A DNA stretch of 64,000 nucleotides from an uncultured Lachnospiraceae bacterium (GCA_947630805.1 CANRIV010000007.1:45679-109678), one strand, 5' to 3'. Shown: positions 9,083 to 18,253, numbered from the stretch's first letter. Numbers and translations are program-made. Notes: a model not told the origin generated them from the sequence alone.

Positions 9083-9796
9083 ATGGCAGAAAAACAAAAA
9101 ATATTGATTGTGGATGATGATGAAAATATCGCAAATCTGATTTCCCTTTACCTCACAAAAGAATGTTTTGAAACAAAAATTGAACATGATGGACAAGCCG
9201 CTCTTTCTGCTTTCCAGTCCTTTGCGCCGGATTTGGTGCTTTTGGACATTATGCTTCCGGGAATTGACGGGTACGAAGTATGTCGTGAAATCAGAAAGAC
9301 TTCTCAGACTCCTATTATAATGCTTTCAGCAAAGACAGAAGTATTCGATAAAGTTCTGGGATTAGAGCTTGGCGCAGATGACTACATGATAAAGCCTTTT
9401 GATTCCAAAGAGCTGGTAGCACGTGTCAAAGCGGTATTGAGACGATACCCTGTTGCCTCCGCTTCCGCCACGGATACATCCGAAAAGAAAGTCGTCTACA
9501 AAGACTTGGTAATCAATCTTTCCAACTACGAAGTGCTTTATCGGGGAAAACCTGTAGAAATGACTCCGCGAGAAATCGAACTGCTTTATTTTCTTGCTTC
9601 CTCTCCGAATCAGGTATTTACCCGGGAACAGCTTTTAGACCATATCTGGGGATATGAATATGCCGGAGATACCCGTACCGTTGATGTTCATATTAAACGC
9701 ATCCGGGAAAAAATATCAGATACCGACGAATGGTCTATCGGCACTGTATGGAGCGTAGGATACCGTTTTGAAGTCCACAATACAAACAGGAGATAA
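9083..9796 (+). CDS. OmpR-family response regulator
   Basis: A 237-residue protein with a receiver domain (acidic DDD at 11-13, phosphoacceptor Asp55 in LLDIMLPG, Lys104 in MIKPF) and a winged-helix DNA-binding domain (TPREIELLYFL, TVDVHIKRIREKI, SVGYRFE). AAGGAG precedes the ATG. The sensor kinase gene follows 3 bases after its stop codon, so they form one operon. Target genes and signal cannot be read from the sequence. The family is OmpR/PhoB, and the partner resembles wall-stress or antibiotic-sensing kinases only in general layout. Confidence 0.93.
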   Translation: MAEKQKILIVDDDENIANLISLYLTKECFETKIEHDGQAALSAFQSFAPDLVLLDIMLPGIDGYEVCREIRKTSQTPIIMLSAKTEVFDKVLGLELGADDYMIKPFDSKELVARVKAVLRRYPVASASATDTSEKKVVYKDLVINLSNYEVLYRGKPVEMTPREIELLYFLASSPNQVFTREQLLDHIWGYEYAGDTRTVDVHIKRIREKISDTDEWSIGTVWSVGYRFEVHNTNRR

Positions 9797-9799
9797 CTC

Positions 9800-11224
9800 A
9801 TGAGAAGTTCTATTCTGACCAAATTTTTTGTAGGATACTTTACCTTTGCCATTTTGGGATTTCTTTTGATATCTTACTGGTCCACCAATTTAATTTACAA
9901 TAATCTTCTGAAAGAAGATGCCAATAAACTGTATCGGTATGCGGAAGTCGTATCTGACAATATTTCTTCTGCCACAGATACCTCGTTTCAGGATATTGAT
10001 AATCCGGATAAATATTTCAGCGATTTTAATGATGTACTCGACTGTAACCTGCTGATTCTGGATGCCGAAAACAAACTAATATATTCTACAGATACCACGA
10101 CCTCTGTAGATGATGCTGACTCCAATATTATCATCAAAGATTTCAATCCCGAAGAGTACGCCAAAAATCATTACAAAATCAGCAATTTTTACAACATATA
10201 CAAAACAGATACTCTCAGCGTAGTAGATGAAATATTAAAAGACAATACCGTTTCCGGCTATGTCGTTGCTCATATGCCCACATGGATTATCAAAAAGAAC
10301 AGTTACGATGTGACATATATTTTTTATATCACATACGCTATTATTCTGGCTCTTTCTCTGATTGTATTTTTTAATTTTATGTGGTTTGTATATATTCCGC
10401 TGAAGCAAATACGTCTGGCAGCCATGGAATACGCTAAAGGAAATTTTGAATATGACGGATTAAAAATAAATAACGATGACGAAATCGGAGAGATGGCAAG
10501 TTCTCTGAAATATATGTCCAAACAGTTAAGTAATTCCAGGGAATATCAGAAAACATTTATTTCAAATATTTCCCACGATTTTCGCTCTCCACTGACTTCT
10601 ATCAAAGGATATCTGGAAGCAATGATGGACGGTACGATTCCTCCGGAAGACCACAAAAAATATTTGTCTATTGTGCTGTCAGAAGCCAACCGTCTGGAAA
10701 AACTTACCAGCGGTCTCAGAGAATTAAATCATTGGAGCAGTACGGGTCCGGAATTATTTTTCGAAGAGTTTGACATGGAAAATGTCATTGCCTCTACTGT
10801 TGAAACTTTTCAGGGAAGCTGCGAAAAGAAACACATTGACCTTATCATACAATTTCCTTCAAAACATTATAATGTGTATGCGGATAAAGGGAAAATTGAA
10901 CAGGTTATTTATAACCTCTTAGATAATGCCATCAAATTCAGTAATCCCTCCTCTAAGATTGTTCTTCGCCTTTACAATAAGGGGGATAAGCAATATTGCT
11001 CTGTAAAAGATTTTGGTATTGGAATTCCTCAGGGAAGTATTGATAAAATATGGCAGCGTTTCTATAAGACAGACTTATCCAGAGGTCGGGATAAGACCGG
11101 ATCCGGCATCGGACTTTCTATTGTAAAAGAAATTATCCGGGCTCATAATGAAACGATTGATGTTATTAGTACCGAGGGAGTAGGAACAGAATTTGTCTTT
11201 AGTTTAAAAAAAGTGAAAAAATAA
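9800..11224 (+). CDS. Membrane sensor histidine kinase
   Basis: A 474-residue partner of the preceding regulator. The first membrane segment is at about 10-30, an extracytoplasmic sensor domain at 31-172, a second membrane segment at about 173-198, then HAMP, HisKA with phospho-His259 in SNISHDFRSPL, and HATPase_c with N-box NLLDNAIKFS, G1 VKDFGIGIP and G2 GSGIGLSIVKEI. All catalytic motifs are intact. The extracellular domain of about 140 residues suggests it senses an outside signal. GGAG lies just ahead of the ATG. Confidence 0.93.
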   Translation: MRSSILTKFFVGYFTFAILGFLLISYWSTNLIYNNLLKEDANKLYRYAEVVSDNISSATDTSFQDIDNPDKYFSDFNDVLDCNLLILDAENKLIYSTDTTTSVDDADSNIIIKDFNPEEYAKNHYKISNFYNIYKTDTLSVVDEILKDNTVSGYVVAHMPTWIIKKNSYDVTYIFYITYAIILALSLIVFFNFMWFVYIPLKQIRLAAMEYAKGNFEYDGLKINNDDEIGEMASSLKYMSKQLSNSREYQKTFISNISHDFRSPLTSIKGYLEAMMDGTIPPEDHKKYLSIVLSEANRLEKLTSGLRELNHWSSTGPELFFEEFDMENVIASTVETFQGSCEKKHIDLIIQFPSKHYNVYADKGKIEQVIYNLLDNAIKFSNPSSKIVLRLYNKGDKQYCSVKDFGIGIPQGSIDKIWQRFYKTDLSRGRDKTGSGIGLSIVKEIIRAHNETIDVISTEGVGTEFVFSLKKVKK

Positions 11225-11269
11225 AGAAAATAAATAGAGTGCAGAATAATTTTTCTAAAAATTTTTGTC

Positions 11270-11307
11270 TGTCGTAACTTATAAAACTCATTTCCTTTTC
11301 TACGACA
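11270..11307. repeat. Inverted TGTCGTA/TACGACA pair, 0A-box-like
   Basis: TGTCGTA at 11270-11276 is repeated inverted as TACGACA at 11301-11307 with 24 bases between. Each copy differs by one base from the Spo0A box TGTCGAA. It sits between the kinase gene and the 3' end of the Spo0A-like gene. It could equally be the stem of a weak terminator. Binding is not shown. Confidence 0.3.
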
Positions 11308-11321
11308 TATAAGAATAAGAT

Positions 11322-12119
11322 TTAGGATGAGATTCGTATGTTCTGACTTAACTTTGCAATGAATTCTGTATTGGTTGGTCGGATTTTTCCTGTGCTTAGC
11401 AAATAGTTAAATTGATTTTTGAAGGAATTGTTTTCCTTTGACATCCATGCTACTTCTATAGCATGCCGTATTGCTTTTTCCACTCTCTGCGGAGTGGAAT
11501 TATGCTTTTGCGCCACATCAGGATACAGCACTTTTGTAACACTTTCCAGTGCATCCTCATTGCTCATAACTTCCTTGACAGCAGTAATCATATACCGGTA
11601 TCCTTTTAGTCTTGCCGGAATTCCAAGCTCATTCAGTTTATTTGATATAATATTTTCTAATCTTTTATCATGATTTTGTCTTGTCTGAAAATATTTATCA
11701 TTTACAATATCCTCCTGTTTGCCGGCTTTCATTTCCTGTCCAATAAGAAAATATATTTTTTTAATTTTTTCTGCTATGATTTCCGTATCATACGGCTTTT
11801 GAATAATGTAATCCACTCCATTGGATAACGCTTCATTTAGCAAAACGTCATTGTACAGAGACGTCGTCATAATCAGTTTCATATCCGTTGGAGGACTATC
11901 TTCCTTTATTTTGTCCAGCAGCGTGAGTCCATCATATACCGTCAGCAGCAAATCGAAAAGAATTACACTTGGCTTTTTACTTTTATAAAACTCATATGCT
12001 TCTTTTCCATTATCTGCCACGCCTACCAGTTTTAAGTTCTTATCCTGCATGATTTGCTTTGCCAGCTGATTTCTTAATTTCGGATGACTATCCGCAATAA
12101 CGACTTTTATGTTTTCCAT
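11322..12119 (-). CDS. Spo0A-family transcription factor, divergent receiver
   Basis: A 265-residue protein with a receiver domain (1-125) and the Spo0A C-terminal DNA-binding domain. The latter is well conserved: GIPARLKGYRYM, VTKVLYPDVAQKHNSTPQR, the recognition helix into KAIRHAIEVAW, and RPTNTEFIAKL. The receiver keeps Asp10, Asp56 and the KP switch (IIQKPYD). However, the acidic pair is D-S rather than D-D, and the loop after Asp56 reads LLLTVYDG instead of the usual IMPxLDG. It may be a paralogue of the main sporulation regulator with altered phosphorylation. No spoIVB/recN context is present, unlike the canonical locus. GGAGG precedes the ATG. Confidence 0.88.
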   Translation of the reverse strand: MENIKVVIADSHPKLRNQLAKQIMQDKNLKLVGVADNGKEAYEFYKSKKPSVILFDLLLTVYDGLTLLDKIKEDSPPTDMKLIMTTSLYNDVLLNEALSNGVDYIIQKPYDTEIIAEKIKKIYFLIGQEMKAGKQEDIVNDKYFQTRQNHDKRLENIISNKLNELGIPARLKGYRYMITAVKEVMSNEDALESVTKVLYPDVAQKHNSTPQRVEKAIRHAIEVAWMSKENNSFKNQFNYLLSTGKIRPTNTEFIAKLSQNIRISS

Positions 12120-12148
12120 ATGTATCCTCCTAGTTTATTTTTTTAGGC

Positions 12149-12176
12149 TTGCTTTTCTGGTAATACGGTTTATAAT
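12149..12176 (+). promoter_or_regulatory. Putative promoter of the HTH/S24-like gene
   Basis: TTGCTT (12149-12154), 16 bases, then TATAAT (12171-12176) in the intergenic region shared with the divergent spo0A-like gene. It predicts a leader of about 90 bases. Confidence 0.45.
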
Positions 12177-12274
12177 AACCTCAACAATATTACAAAAAAA
12201 GGTATATTTTGGCACTCATTTTTTTATATCGAAAATTTTTTCGTTCCATGAATTACCAAAAAGGGGGATACCGT

Positions 12275-13009
12275 GTGTACAAAGAAATGAAAAATAAAGA
12301 AATGGAATTATTAGAAATACAATCGGCCTGTATTGAAAACATCAACCAGCTTTTAAATACGAACGGCTGGTCCATTAAACAACTTGCAGACCGTGCAAAA
12401 CTTCCTTATGACTCTGTGAAAAAACTGCTTTACGGAAAGATTGGCAATCCCAGCATTTACACTTTGGCAAAAATTAGTCAGGCTTTTAACTGCAGCGTTG
12501 ATTTTCTTTTAAAATCAGATTCTATCTACGGTTTTAATGTTTCTCAACTCCCATCACGCGCATTGACCTTACTACAGGAAATCGTAAATTTTGAAAGATA
12601 TTTACAACAACTGAACGTTTCAGAAAATACAGACCTTGTTCCCGTATTTGTTCCTTCCGGCTCTTACCATGACGGCTCTATTTTTGACAGTGTCTACTAT
12701 GAATCTGTGGACATTTCTGCTTATCGCGAAGAATTTGGCGACATTATAATGTGCGGCGTGAAAGTAATAGGATCATATCTTCACCCTACTTACCTGAATA
12801 ACGATATTCTTTTGGTTGCAAGAGACCGTTTCCCTCTGAACAATGAAGTCGCTGTATTTATCAAAGAACACAAAATTTATATTCGGAAATATATTCTGGG
12901 AAATCCAATTATTATGGAATCGATTAACGGCACTGCCAAACCGATTAAAATATACAATATTGATGATATTCATTTCTTTGGAAGAGTGCTGACTGTTGTG
13001 CGACAATAA
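12275..13009 (+). CDS. XRE-type HTH regulator with degenerate S24 domain
   Basis: A 244-residue protein starting at GTG 12275. AAGGGGG at 12261-12267 lies 7 bases upstream, which decides the start; the next ATG, at 12287, is too far from it. The HTH domain (WSIKQLADRAKLPYDSVKKL, then NPSIYTLAKISQAFNC) is followed by a LexA/CI-like S24 fold (VIGSYLHPTYLNNDILLVA, NEVAVFIKEHKIYIRKY). In LexA-type proteins the first motif is GDSMEPT with catalytic Ser and the second carries catalytic Lys. Here those positions are Tyr and Arg, so self-cleavage is unlikely. It is divergent from the Spo0A paralogue and may regulate it or itself. Confidence 0.85.
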   Translation: MYKEMKNKEMELLEIQSACIENINQLLNTNGWSIKQLADRAKLPYDSVKKLLYGKIGNPSIYTLAKISQAFNCSVDFLLKSDSIYGFNVSQLPSRALTLLQEIVNFERYLQQLNVSENTDLVPVFVPSGSYHDGSIFDSVYYESVDISAYREEFGDIIMCGVKVIGSYLHPTYLNNDILLVARDRFPLNNEVAVFIKEHKIYIRKYILGNPIIMESINGTAKPIKIYNIDDIHFFGRVLTVVRQ

Positions 13010-13074
13010 TGTCTGTTCCCCAAAAATTTCAGAATATTTTTATAGACTGTTCAACTTTTATAATATAATTTATT

Positions 13075-13103
13075 TTTACAATGTTCTTCTAACTTTGTAA
13101 AAT
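13075..13103 (+). promoter_or_regulatory. Putative promoter of the ferredoxin gene
   Basis: TTTACA (13075-13080), 17 bases, TAAAAT (13098-13103), in a very A/T-rich stretch with other possible -10 boxes. Confidence 0.4.
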
Positions 13104-13177
13104 ATTATAATATTGCAATATATCATTAATTGTATTATTATTGTTCTATAAAACTTAATTTAAAGGAGGCTTACATA

Positions 13178-13351
13178 ATGGCTTACAAAATTAACGATGG
13201 CTGCATCGGATGTGGTGCATGTGCAGGCGCCTGCCCTGTTGGAGCCATCAGCGAAGGAGACGGGGTGTTTGTAATTGACCCTGACACATGTATCGAATGT
13301 GGAGCTTGTACCGGCGCATGCCCTACAGGATCTATTGAATTAGATGCTTAA
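13178..13351 (+). CDS. 2[4Fe-4S] clostridial-type ferredoxin
   Basis: A 57-residue protein with two complete C-x2-C-x2-C-x3-C-P motifs: Cys9, 12, 15, 19 and Cys38, 41, 44, 48. It is a low-potential electron carrier for anaerobic metabolism (pyruvate oxidoreductase, hydrogenase and similar partners). AAAGGAGG at about 13163 fixes the ATG at 13178; the frame is open further upstream, but without an RBS. It stands alone and is followed directly by a terminator. Confidence 0.96.
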   Translation: MAYKINDGCIGCGACAGACPVGAISEGDGVFVIDPDTCIECGACTGACPTGSIELDA

Positions 13352-13356
13352 TAGGA

Positions 13357-13391
13357 ATAAAAGAGGTTGCGACAGGCAGCCTCTTTTATTT
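13357..13391 (+). terminator. Rho-independent terminator of ferredoxin
   Basis: The stem AAAAGAGGTTGC pairs with GGCAGCCTCTTTT, with a short loop and a following T tract. Confidence 0.85.
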
Positions 13392-13449
13392 TTCTCTTAT
13401 CCGGATATTTCCGGTAATGCACGGACCTTATTTCCATATCAACCTTTTA

Positions 13450-14070
13450 TTATGTAGTCTGTGGCTTTTTTCTAAAATTCATTTTATTCTTTTTCTTTCG
13501 CGCTTTTTTCGTAAGCATTTTTTCCGCCTTCAGTTTTTTCTTCCGTTCCTTTCTGCTCATTTTCTGGCGTTTTCGCATCACTTCATCCAATTTCTTATAT
13601 CGTTCTTCCTCTTTCTCATCCTGTATTCTCATAAGATAATTCATTTCCTTTAATACCGTCTCGCTCACATTGTCACTGACCTCTTTTCCCAGTCCCTCTG
13701 TAGACTTTTGCATCGCCTTTGACACAATTCTGTCCATAATTTCCTGAAACTGCTCCATCTTGCTTCCTCTCTCCTCTGTTTCCATTGGAGTAACTTCTGT
13801 CGCTGTCAGTGGCATGATAGCCATTTTTCCTGTTCTTTCCCGCTCATCCGGGTCTGTTATCATCATTTTAATTGCCCGAAGTCCGTATCCCTGTTTCTTC
13901 AAATCTCTGACGTTTTTTAATAAATTAATATGTTGCTCTGTATAATAGCGATGCCCCATCTCATTTCTCGGTATTGTGATATTAAGTTCTTCTTCCCAGT
14001 ATCTTAACACATGGGACTCAACATTCAACACTTTAGATGCGTCTGAAATAATATACCGCTTCTCCCCCAT
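13450..14070 (-). CDS. MerR-type HTH protein with basic coiled-coil tail
   Basis: A 206-residue protein. Residues 5-75 form a MerR winged helix: YIISDASKVLNVESHVLRYW, GHRYYTEQHINLL, KKQGYGLRAIK. A predicted coiled coil follows at about 100-165, then an extremely Lys/Arg-rich C-terminus (RKERKKKLKAEK, KKARKKKNK). There are no ligand-sensing cysteines. The shape is more like a DNA-bridging or chromosome-anchoring protein than a small-molecule MerR regulator, but this is inference. Targets are unknown. It lies downstream of the dnaB terminator and is probably transcribed alone. Confidence 0.8.
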   Translation of the reverse strand: MGEKRYIISDASKVLNVESHVLRYWEEELNITIPRNEMGHRYYTEQHINLLKNVRDLKKQGYGLRAIKMMITDPDERERTGKMAIMPLTATEVTPMETEERGSKMEQFQEIMDRIVSKAMQKSTEGLGKEVSDNVSETVLKEMNYLMRIQDEKEEERYKKLDEVMRKRQKMSRKERKKKLKAEKMLTKKARKKKNKMNFRKKPQTT

Positions 14071-14083
14071 TTTAACCTCCTAT

Positions 14084-14121
14084 AAAAAATTGAGACGTTT
14101 CTCTATGAAACATCTCAATTA
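14084..14121 (-). terminator. Terminator of the gdpP-rplI-dnaB operon
   Basis: Minus-strand stem AATTGAGATGTTTC / GAAACGTCTCAATT with a 5-base loop, followed by TTTTTTA, about 100 bases after the dnaB stop. Confidence 0.8.
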
Positions 14122-14216
14122 TAAAACCATTATATGTACCATTCAATAGCATTAACACCGCGAAAAATATTATTTTTTGCGGTAATGTCGATATCTGAAT
14201 TTTTAAGCAACTCAAA

Positions 14217-15554
14217 CTAGATTTTTTCCGGCTCCGCATTTTCGAATTTTGTATATTGAGGAATCCATACCAATTCTACTTCGCCGACCGGACCATTTCT
14301 CTGCTTTGCCACATTTACAATAATTCTATTTCTATCTTCTGTCTTTTCCTCCCGGTCATAATATCGCGACATCAGCATGACCACATCTGCGTCCTGTTCT
14401 ATGGAGCCGGACTCTCTCAAGTCTGCCATGATTGGTTTTCGATCTTCACGGCTCTCAGAAGAACGGTTTAGCTGTGACAATGCAATAACCGGCACGTTTA
14501 ATTCTCTTGCAATTCCTTTCAATGTTCTCGAAATTTCTGCAATTTCCTGTTCCCTGCTGTTATGATACGAATTTGTTGTCATAAGCTGCAGGTAATCCAC
14601 AATTATCAACTGAATATCCTTTTCCAGTTTAAATTTTCGGCACTTAGAGCGCATCTCTCCAATACTAATGCCCGGAGTATCATCTATAATAATATTGGAA
14701 TTTCCAATAATGTTTGCCGACTCAACAATATTTGCCCACTCATTATCGTTCAGTTCTCCATTTCTTATCTTCTGGGAACTGACCATGGAATTCTGGGAAA
14801 TAATACGGTTTATCAACTGTTCACTTGACATTTCCAGACTGAAAATAGCCACTGGAATTTTATTCTTTACAGCCACCGTCTCTGTAATATTCAAAACAAA
14901 TGCCGTTTTACCTACAGACGGTCTTGCCGCAATTAAAATCAAATCCGAAGGCTGTAGTCCTGAGAGCTGTGTGTCAAGTTTTCGGAATCCGGTCGCTATT
15001 CCCGTAATGGTACCTTTTGTCTGAGACGCTTTCTCAATCTTCTCAAAAACATTTAATACGACCTGCCTTATCGGAACATAATCGCCGGAATTTCCGGATT
15101 GAATCAAATCAAAAATGACTTTCTCCGTCTCTTCCAATATGACATCCAGACTTTTATTTCCCGCATAACAGGTATTTGCTATATTCTCATTGGCACGAAT
15201 CAGATTCCGCAGAACAGATTTTTCATAGACAATGTCTGTATATTGCTTGATATTGGCGGAAGTAGGTACCATATCCAATATATTTCGGATAAAGTCAATA
15301 CTGATAACCTCTGACGGTACTTCCATCTCCTCCAATTTGGTCTTAATTGTAATCAAATCACAGGTTTTTCCCTCATTGTACAATGCCGCCATGGCCTTAA
15401 ACAGGGCACCATACTGTTTGTTATAAAAATCAGTATCCGTTATTTTTTCCATCGCAACAGTAATAGCCTCGGCATCCATAATCATTGAGCCAATCACTGC
15501 CTGTTCCGCCTCATTGCTGTGGGGCATTATTCTTTTTACTACTGCTTCTTCCAT
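14217..15554 (-). CDS. dnaB: Replicative DNA helicase DnaB
   Basis: A 445-residue hexameric helicase that unwinds DNA at the replication fork. The N-terminal DnaG-interacting domain (PHSNEAEQAVIGSMI) is followed by the RecA-like domain with Walker A AARPSVGKTAFVLNI, FSLEMSSEQL, Walker B LIIVDYLQLM and RNGPVGEVELVW near the C-terminus. Length is normal and no intein is present. It is the last gene of gdpP-rplI-dnaB, 4 bases after rplI, a common order in Firmicutes. Confidence 0.97.
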   Translation of the reverse strand: MEEAVVKRIMPHSNEAEQAVIGSMIMDAEAITVAMEKITDTDFYNKQYGALFKAMAALYNEGKTCDLITIKTKLEEMEVPSEVISIDFIRNILDMVPTSANIKQYTDIVYEKSVLRNLIRANENIANTCYAGNKSLDVILEETEKVIFDLIQSGNSGDYVPIRQVVLNVFEKIEKASQTKGTITGIATGFRKLDTQLSGLQPSDLILIAARPSVGKTAFVLNITETVAVKNKIPVAIFSLEMSSEQLINRIISQNSMVSSQKIRNGELNDNEWANIVESANIIGNSNIIIDDTPGISIGEMRSKCRKFKLEKDIQLIIVDYLQLMTTNSYHNSREQEIAEISRTLKGIARELNVPVIALSQLNRSSESREDRKPIMADLRESGSIEQDADVVMLMSRYYDREEKTEDRNRIIVNVAKQRNGPVGEVELVWIPQYTKFENAEPEKI

Positions 15555-15558
15555 ATTT

Positions 15559-16005
15559 CTACTTTGCCTCTACTTTAACTGCTAATATACCTGTGACGTC
15601 TTTGTGTAATTTAATATTTACATTGTATGTTCCAATAGATTTAATCGTATCAGGTATGACAATTTTTTTCTTATCAATATCCATTCCAAGCTGCCTCTTT
15701 GCTTCCAATGCAATTTCCTTACTAGAAACAGAGCCAAATACTTTTCCTTCAACTCCTGCCTGTATTTTAATTGTAACGCTTTTTCCTTCCAGCTCTTTTG
15801 CGACTTTTTGCGCCGCTTCCAGTTTTTCTTTGGCTACTTTTATTTCATTCTGGCGCTGCAGTTTTAAATCATTCAAATTTTTTCCATTCGCTTCGAGTCC
15901 CAGTTTTTTAGGTATAATATAATTTCTTGCATACCCGTCGTTGACATTTACGATATCCCCTTTTTTCCCAAGCGTTTTAACATCCTGCAATAATATTACT
16001 TTCAT
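15559..16005 (-). CDS. rplI: 50S ribosomal protein L9
   Basis: A 148-residue L9. The start MKVILLQDVKTLGKKGDIV and NVNDGYARNYIIPKKL are the family signature, followed by the long connecting helix and the C-terminal domain. It binds 23S rRNA domain V. The gdpP stop and this ATG overlap by one base (TAATG), indicating translational coupling. Confidence 0.98.
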   Translation of the reverse strand: MKVILLQDVKTLGKKGDIVNVNDGYARNYIIPKKLGLEANGKNLNDLKLQRQNEIKVAKEKLEAAQKVAKELEGKSVTIKIQAGVEGKVFGSVSSKEIALEAKRQLGMDIDKKKIVIPDTIKSIGTYNVNIKLHKDVTGILAVKVEAK

Positions 16006-18116
16006 TATATTTCTCCTTCCTCCCGTTTTTTACTGATTACCTGTTTGAGAATGGCTAAAACTTCGCCGACAGACTTATCTTTTACTTGTGCGCCGGCCAG
16101 ATTCATATGGCCTCCTCCTCCAAACTCTTCCATGAGAAGCTGCACATTAATCTTATCCAGTGATCTGGCGCTGATATAGACCTGGTCATTATAAGGAGTA
16201 CACACAAACGACGCCTTGACATTTTTAACATTCAAAAGTTCATTTGCAGCCTGCGCTCCCACCACAGTCGGAGAAGATACATTATTTGCCAGACAGACAG
16301 AGATTGCAAACTCCTGCATATATATTTCTGTATTTTGGATTGCTGTAGCACGCGCTTTATAGTCGTCAATATCATCCCGAAACATTCTGCGTACTTTGGT
16401 AATGTCTGCTCCATTCTTTTTAAGATAAGCAGCAGCTTCAAAAGTACGCACACCGGTACGATTGGTAAAATTGTTTGTATCTACCATGATACCGCCATAA
16501 ATAGCTTCCGCTTCCAGCTTGGTCAGCTTAACTGTCTCATTAATATACTGCATAATTTCAACAACCATCTCGCAGGTCGAAGAAGATGACAATTCAATAT
16601 AGGAAAGTTGTGCATTGTCTATGACATCTGTAGTCTGCCTGTGATGGTCAAATACCAGAAGACACTGGGCTCTTCTTACCAGTTCCGGATACTCTGTATA
16701 ACCCGCTCTGCTGCAGTCTACAATAATCAGCGCATCATTTCTCGTGATATCCAGGGTCGCCTGTGGTCCGGTAATAAACATACTTTCATCATAAATATCC
16801 ATATCTTTAAAGGCTTCCACAAGAGGAATTACACTGCTGCTTACCTCACCTAAAACGATATGGGCTTCTTTTCCAATCGTCTTGGCAATTCTGTAAAATC
16901 CGATGGATGCCCCGAAAGAGTCATTGTCTCCAATGTGATGCCCCATAATATAAATCGTCTCTTTGGTCTCAATCAAATCACGAAAGGCTGTCGCCTTGAC
17001 CCTGGATTTTACTTTTGTATTTTTTTCTACAGACTTTGACTTTCCGCCATAGTAATATACTTTATTTCCATCTTTGAGCACAGCCTGGTCTCCTCCGCGT
17101 CCGAGGGCCATATCAATGGCTGATCCGGCCAAATCATAATTTTCTGCCAGTGTACTTCCACCCATACCTACACCAATACTGATGGTAATCGGAAGGCCAT
17201 TTCCAATATTTACTGTTTTAACTTCATCCAGCACCGAGAATTTGTTTGTCTGCATTTTGCTGATATATTTTGTCTTAAAAATAACAAAATATTTATCGTT
17301 CTCCAACTTTCTTACAATACCGTCATATTGAGCAAAATATTTATTTATTTTTCTGTCAATCAACGCTACCAGCAAAGTTCTTCTGGTAGCTTCCACACTC
17401 TGCAGCACTTCATCATAATTGTCAATATATATATGACCTGTAACCAGCCTCTCTTCTCTGTTTTCTTTGGTCAGCTGCCGTATCTTTGTCTCATCGAACA
17501 TATATACTGAAATAAGGCTTCCCTCACTGTGTGAGAACTCTGTAATTATACTGTCTTCCGAATTATCTTTCAGTTGGAATATTTTGAGTACTACTCTGTA
17601 ATCGCCTTTTTCTGTGTGTACATGAAATTCACTTCTTCCATTTTCATCCAGTTCCAGATACTCATCCTTAAAATCTTCAAAAATAGAAAAAATCATTTTG
17701 TTGCGGAGATTTTTTCCCGGGCACAACTCGTCCAGAGCGCTGTTGGTCCAGAGGATCTTTCCCTCCTCCTCTATCAGGCCGTAAGGAATTTCCATTTCAT
17801 GCAGCATCTGTCGCTGAATCTGGCTGTATTCGGATCCGAACTCTATCAGTGTTTTTGTGATATTTGGTTTAAATCTCACATATATTACCGCAGTCATTAA
17901 AATATGTACAACTTCAGCAAGAGACATTATAAATCCGGCTTTCACATCTATCACATAGACAATCAGCACTATAATAATCCAGAATATATTAAAATATACA
18001 GGCCACTTGATATACTTGCTAATGCGTCCCTTTAATTTTGATTTTACTTTGCTTTCCATCACACTCTCCATTCCACCTTTATGAAGGTGGTATAAATTGC
18101 TTATAGATTTTTTCAT
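16005..18116 (-). CDS. gdpP: Cyclic-di-AMP phosphodiesterase GdpP
   Basis: A 703-residue membrane protein with two N-terminal transmembrane helices (about 38-90), a PAS-like domain (about 100-200), a degenerate GGDEF domain (about 230-365), and DHH/DHHA1 phosphodiesterase domains. Catalytic motifs are complete: MGHHIGDNDSFGA, IIVDCSRAG, FDHHR and GGGGHMNLAGAQ. It hydrolyses c-di-AMP and so controls wall stress and osmolyte uptake. GGGGG precedes the first ATG. It heads the rplI-dnaB operon. No residue loss was noticed. Confidence 0.95.
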   Translation of the reverse strand: MKKSISNLYHLHKGGMESVMESKVKSKLKGRISKYIKWPVYFNIFWIIIVLIVYVIDVKAGFIMSLAEVVHILMTAVIYVRFKPNITKTLIEFGSEYSQIQRQMLHEMEIPYGLIEEEGKILWTNSALDELCPGKNLRNKMIFSIFEDFKDEYLELDENGRSEFHVHTEKGDYRVVLKIFQLKDNSEDSIITEFSHSEGSLISVYMFDETKIRQLTKENREERLVTGHIYIDNYDEVLQSVEATRRTLLVALIDRKINKYFAQYDGIVRKLENDKYFVIFKTKYISKMQTNKFSVLDEVKTVNIGNGLPITISIGVGMGGSTLAENYDLAGSAIDMALGRGGDQAVLKDGNKVYYYGGKSKSVEKNTKVKSRVKATAFRDLIETKETIYIMGHHIGDNDSFGASIGFYRIAKTIGKEAHIVLGEVSSSVIPLVEAFKDMDIYDESMFITGPQATLDITRNDALIIVDCSRAGYTEYPELVRRAQCLLVFDHHRQTTDVIDNAQLSYIELSSSSTCEMVVEIMQYINETVKLTKLEAEAIYGGIMVDTNNFTNRTGVRTFEAAAYLKKNGADITKVRRMFRDDIDDYKARATAIQNTEIYMQEFAISVCLANNVSSPTVVGAQAANELLNVKNVKASFVCTPYNDQVYISARSLDKINVQLLMEEFGGGGHMNLAGAQVKDKSVGEVLAILKQVISKKREEGEI

Positions 18117-18140
18117 ATTTCCCCCAATCTAGTATTTTTA

Positions 18141-18168
18141 AGTATACCATTATTCATGAAATAATAAA
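18141..18168 (-). promoter_or_regulatory. Putative promoter of gdpP-rplI-dnaB
   Basis: On the minus strand TTTATT (18163-18168), 16 bases, TATACT (18141-18146), about 25 bases before the gdpP ATG, giving a very short leader. Confidence 0.4.
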
Positions 18169-18253
18169 AGAAAAAAGTATGAAAGAGGGTAGCGCACTGT
18201 TTCTCTTTTTGATATGCTGTAAATAAAGAACGTTAGACAGGGAGATATGATAT

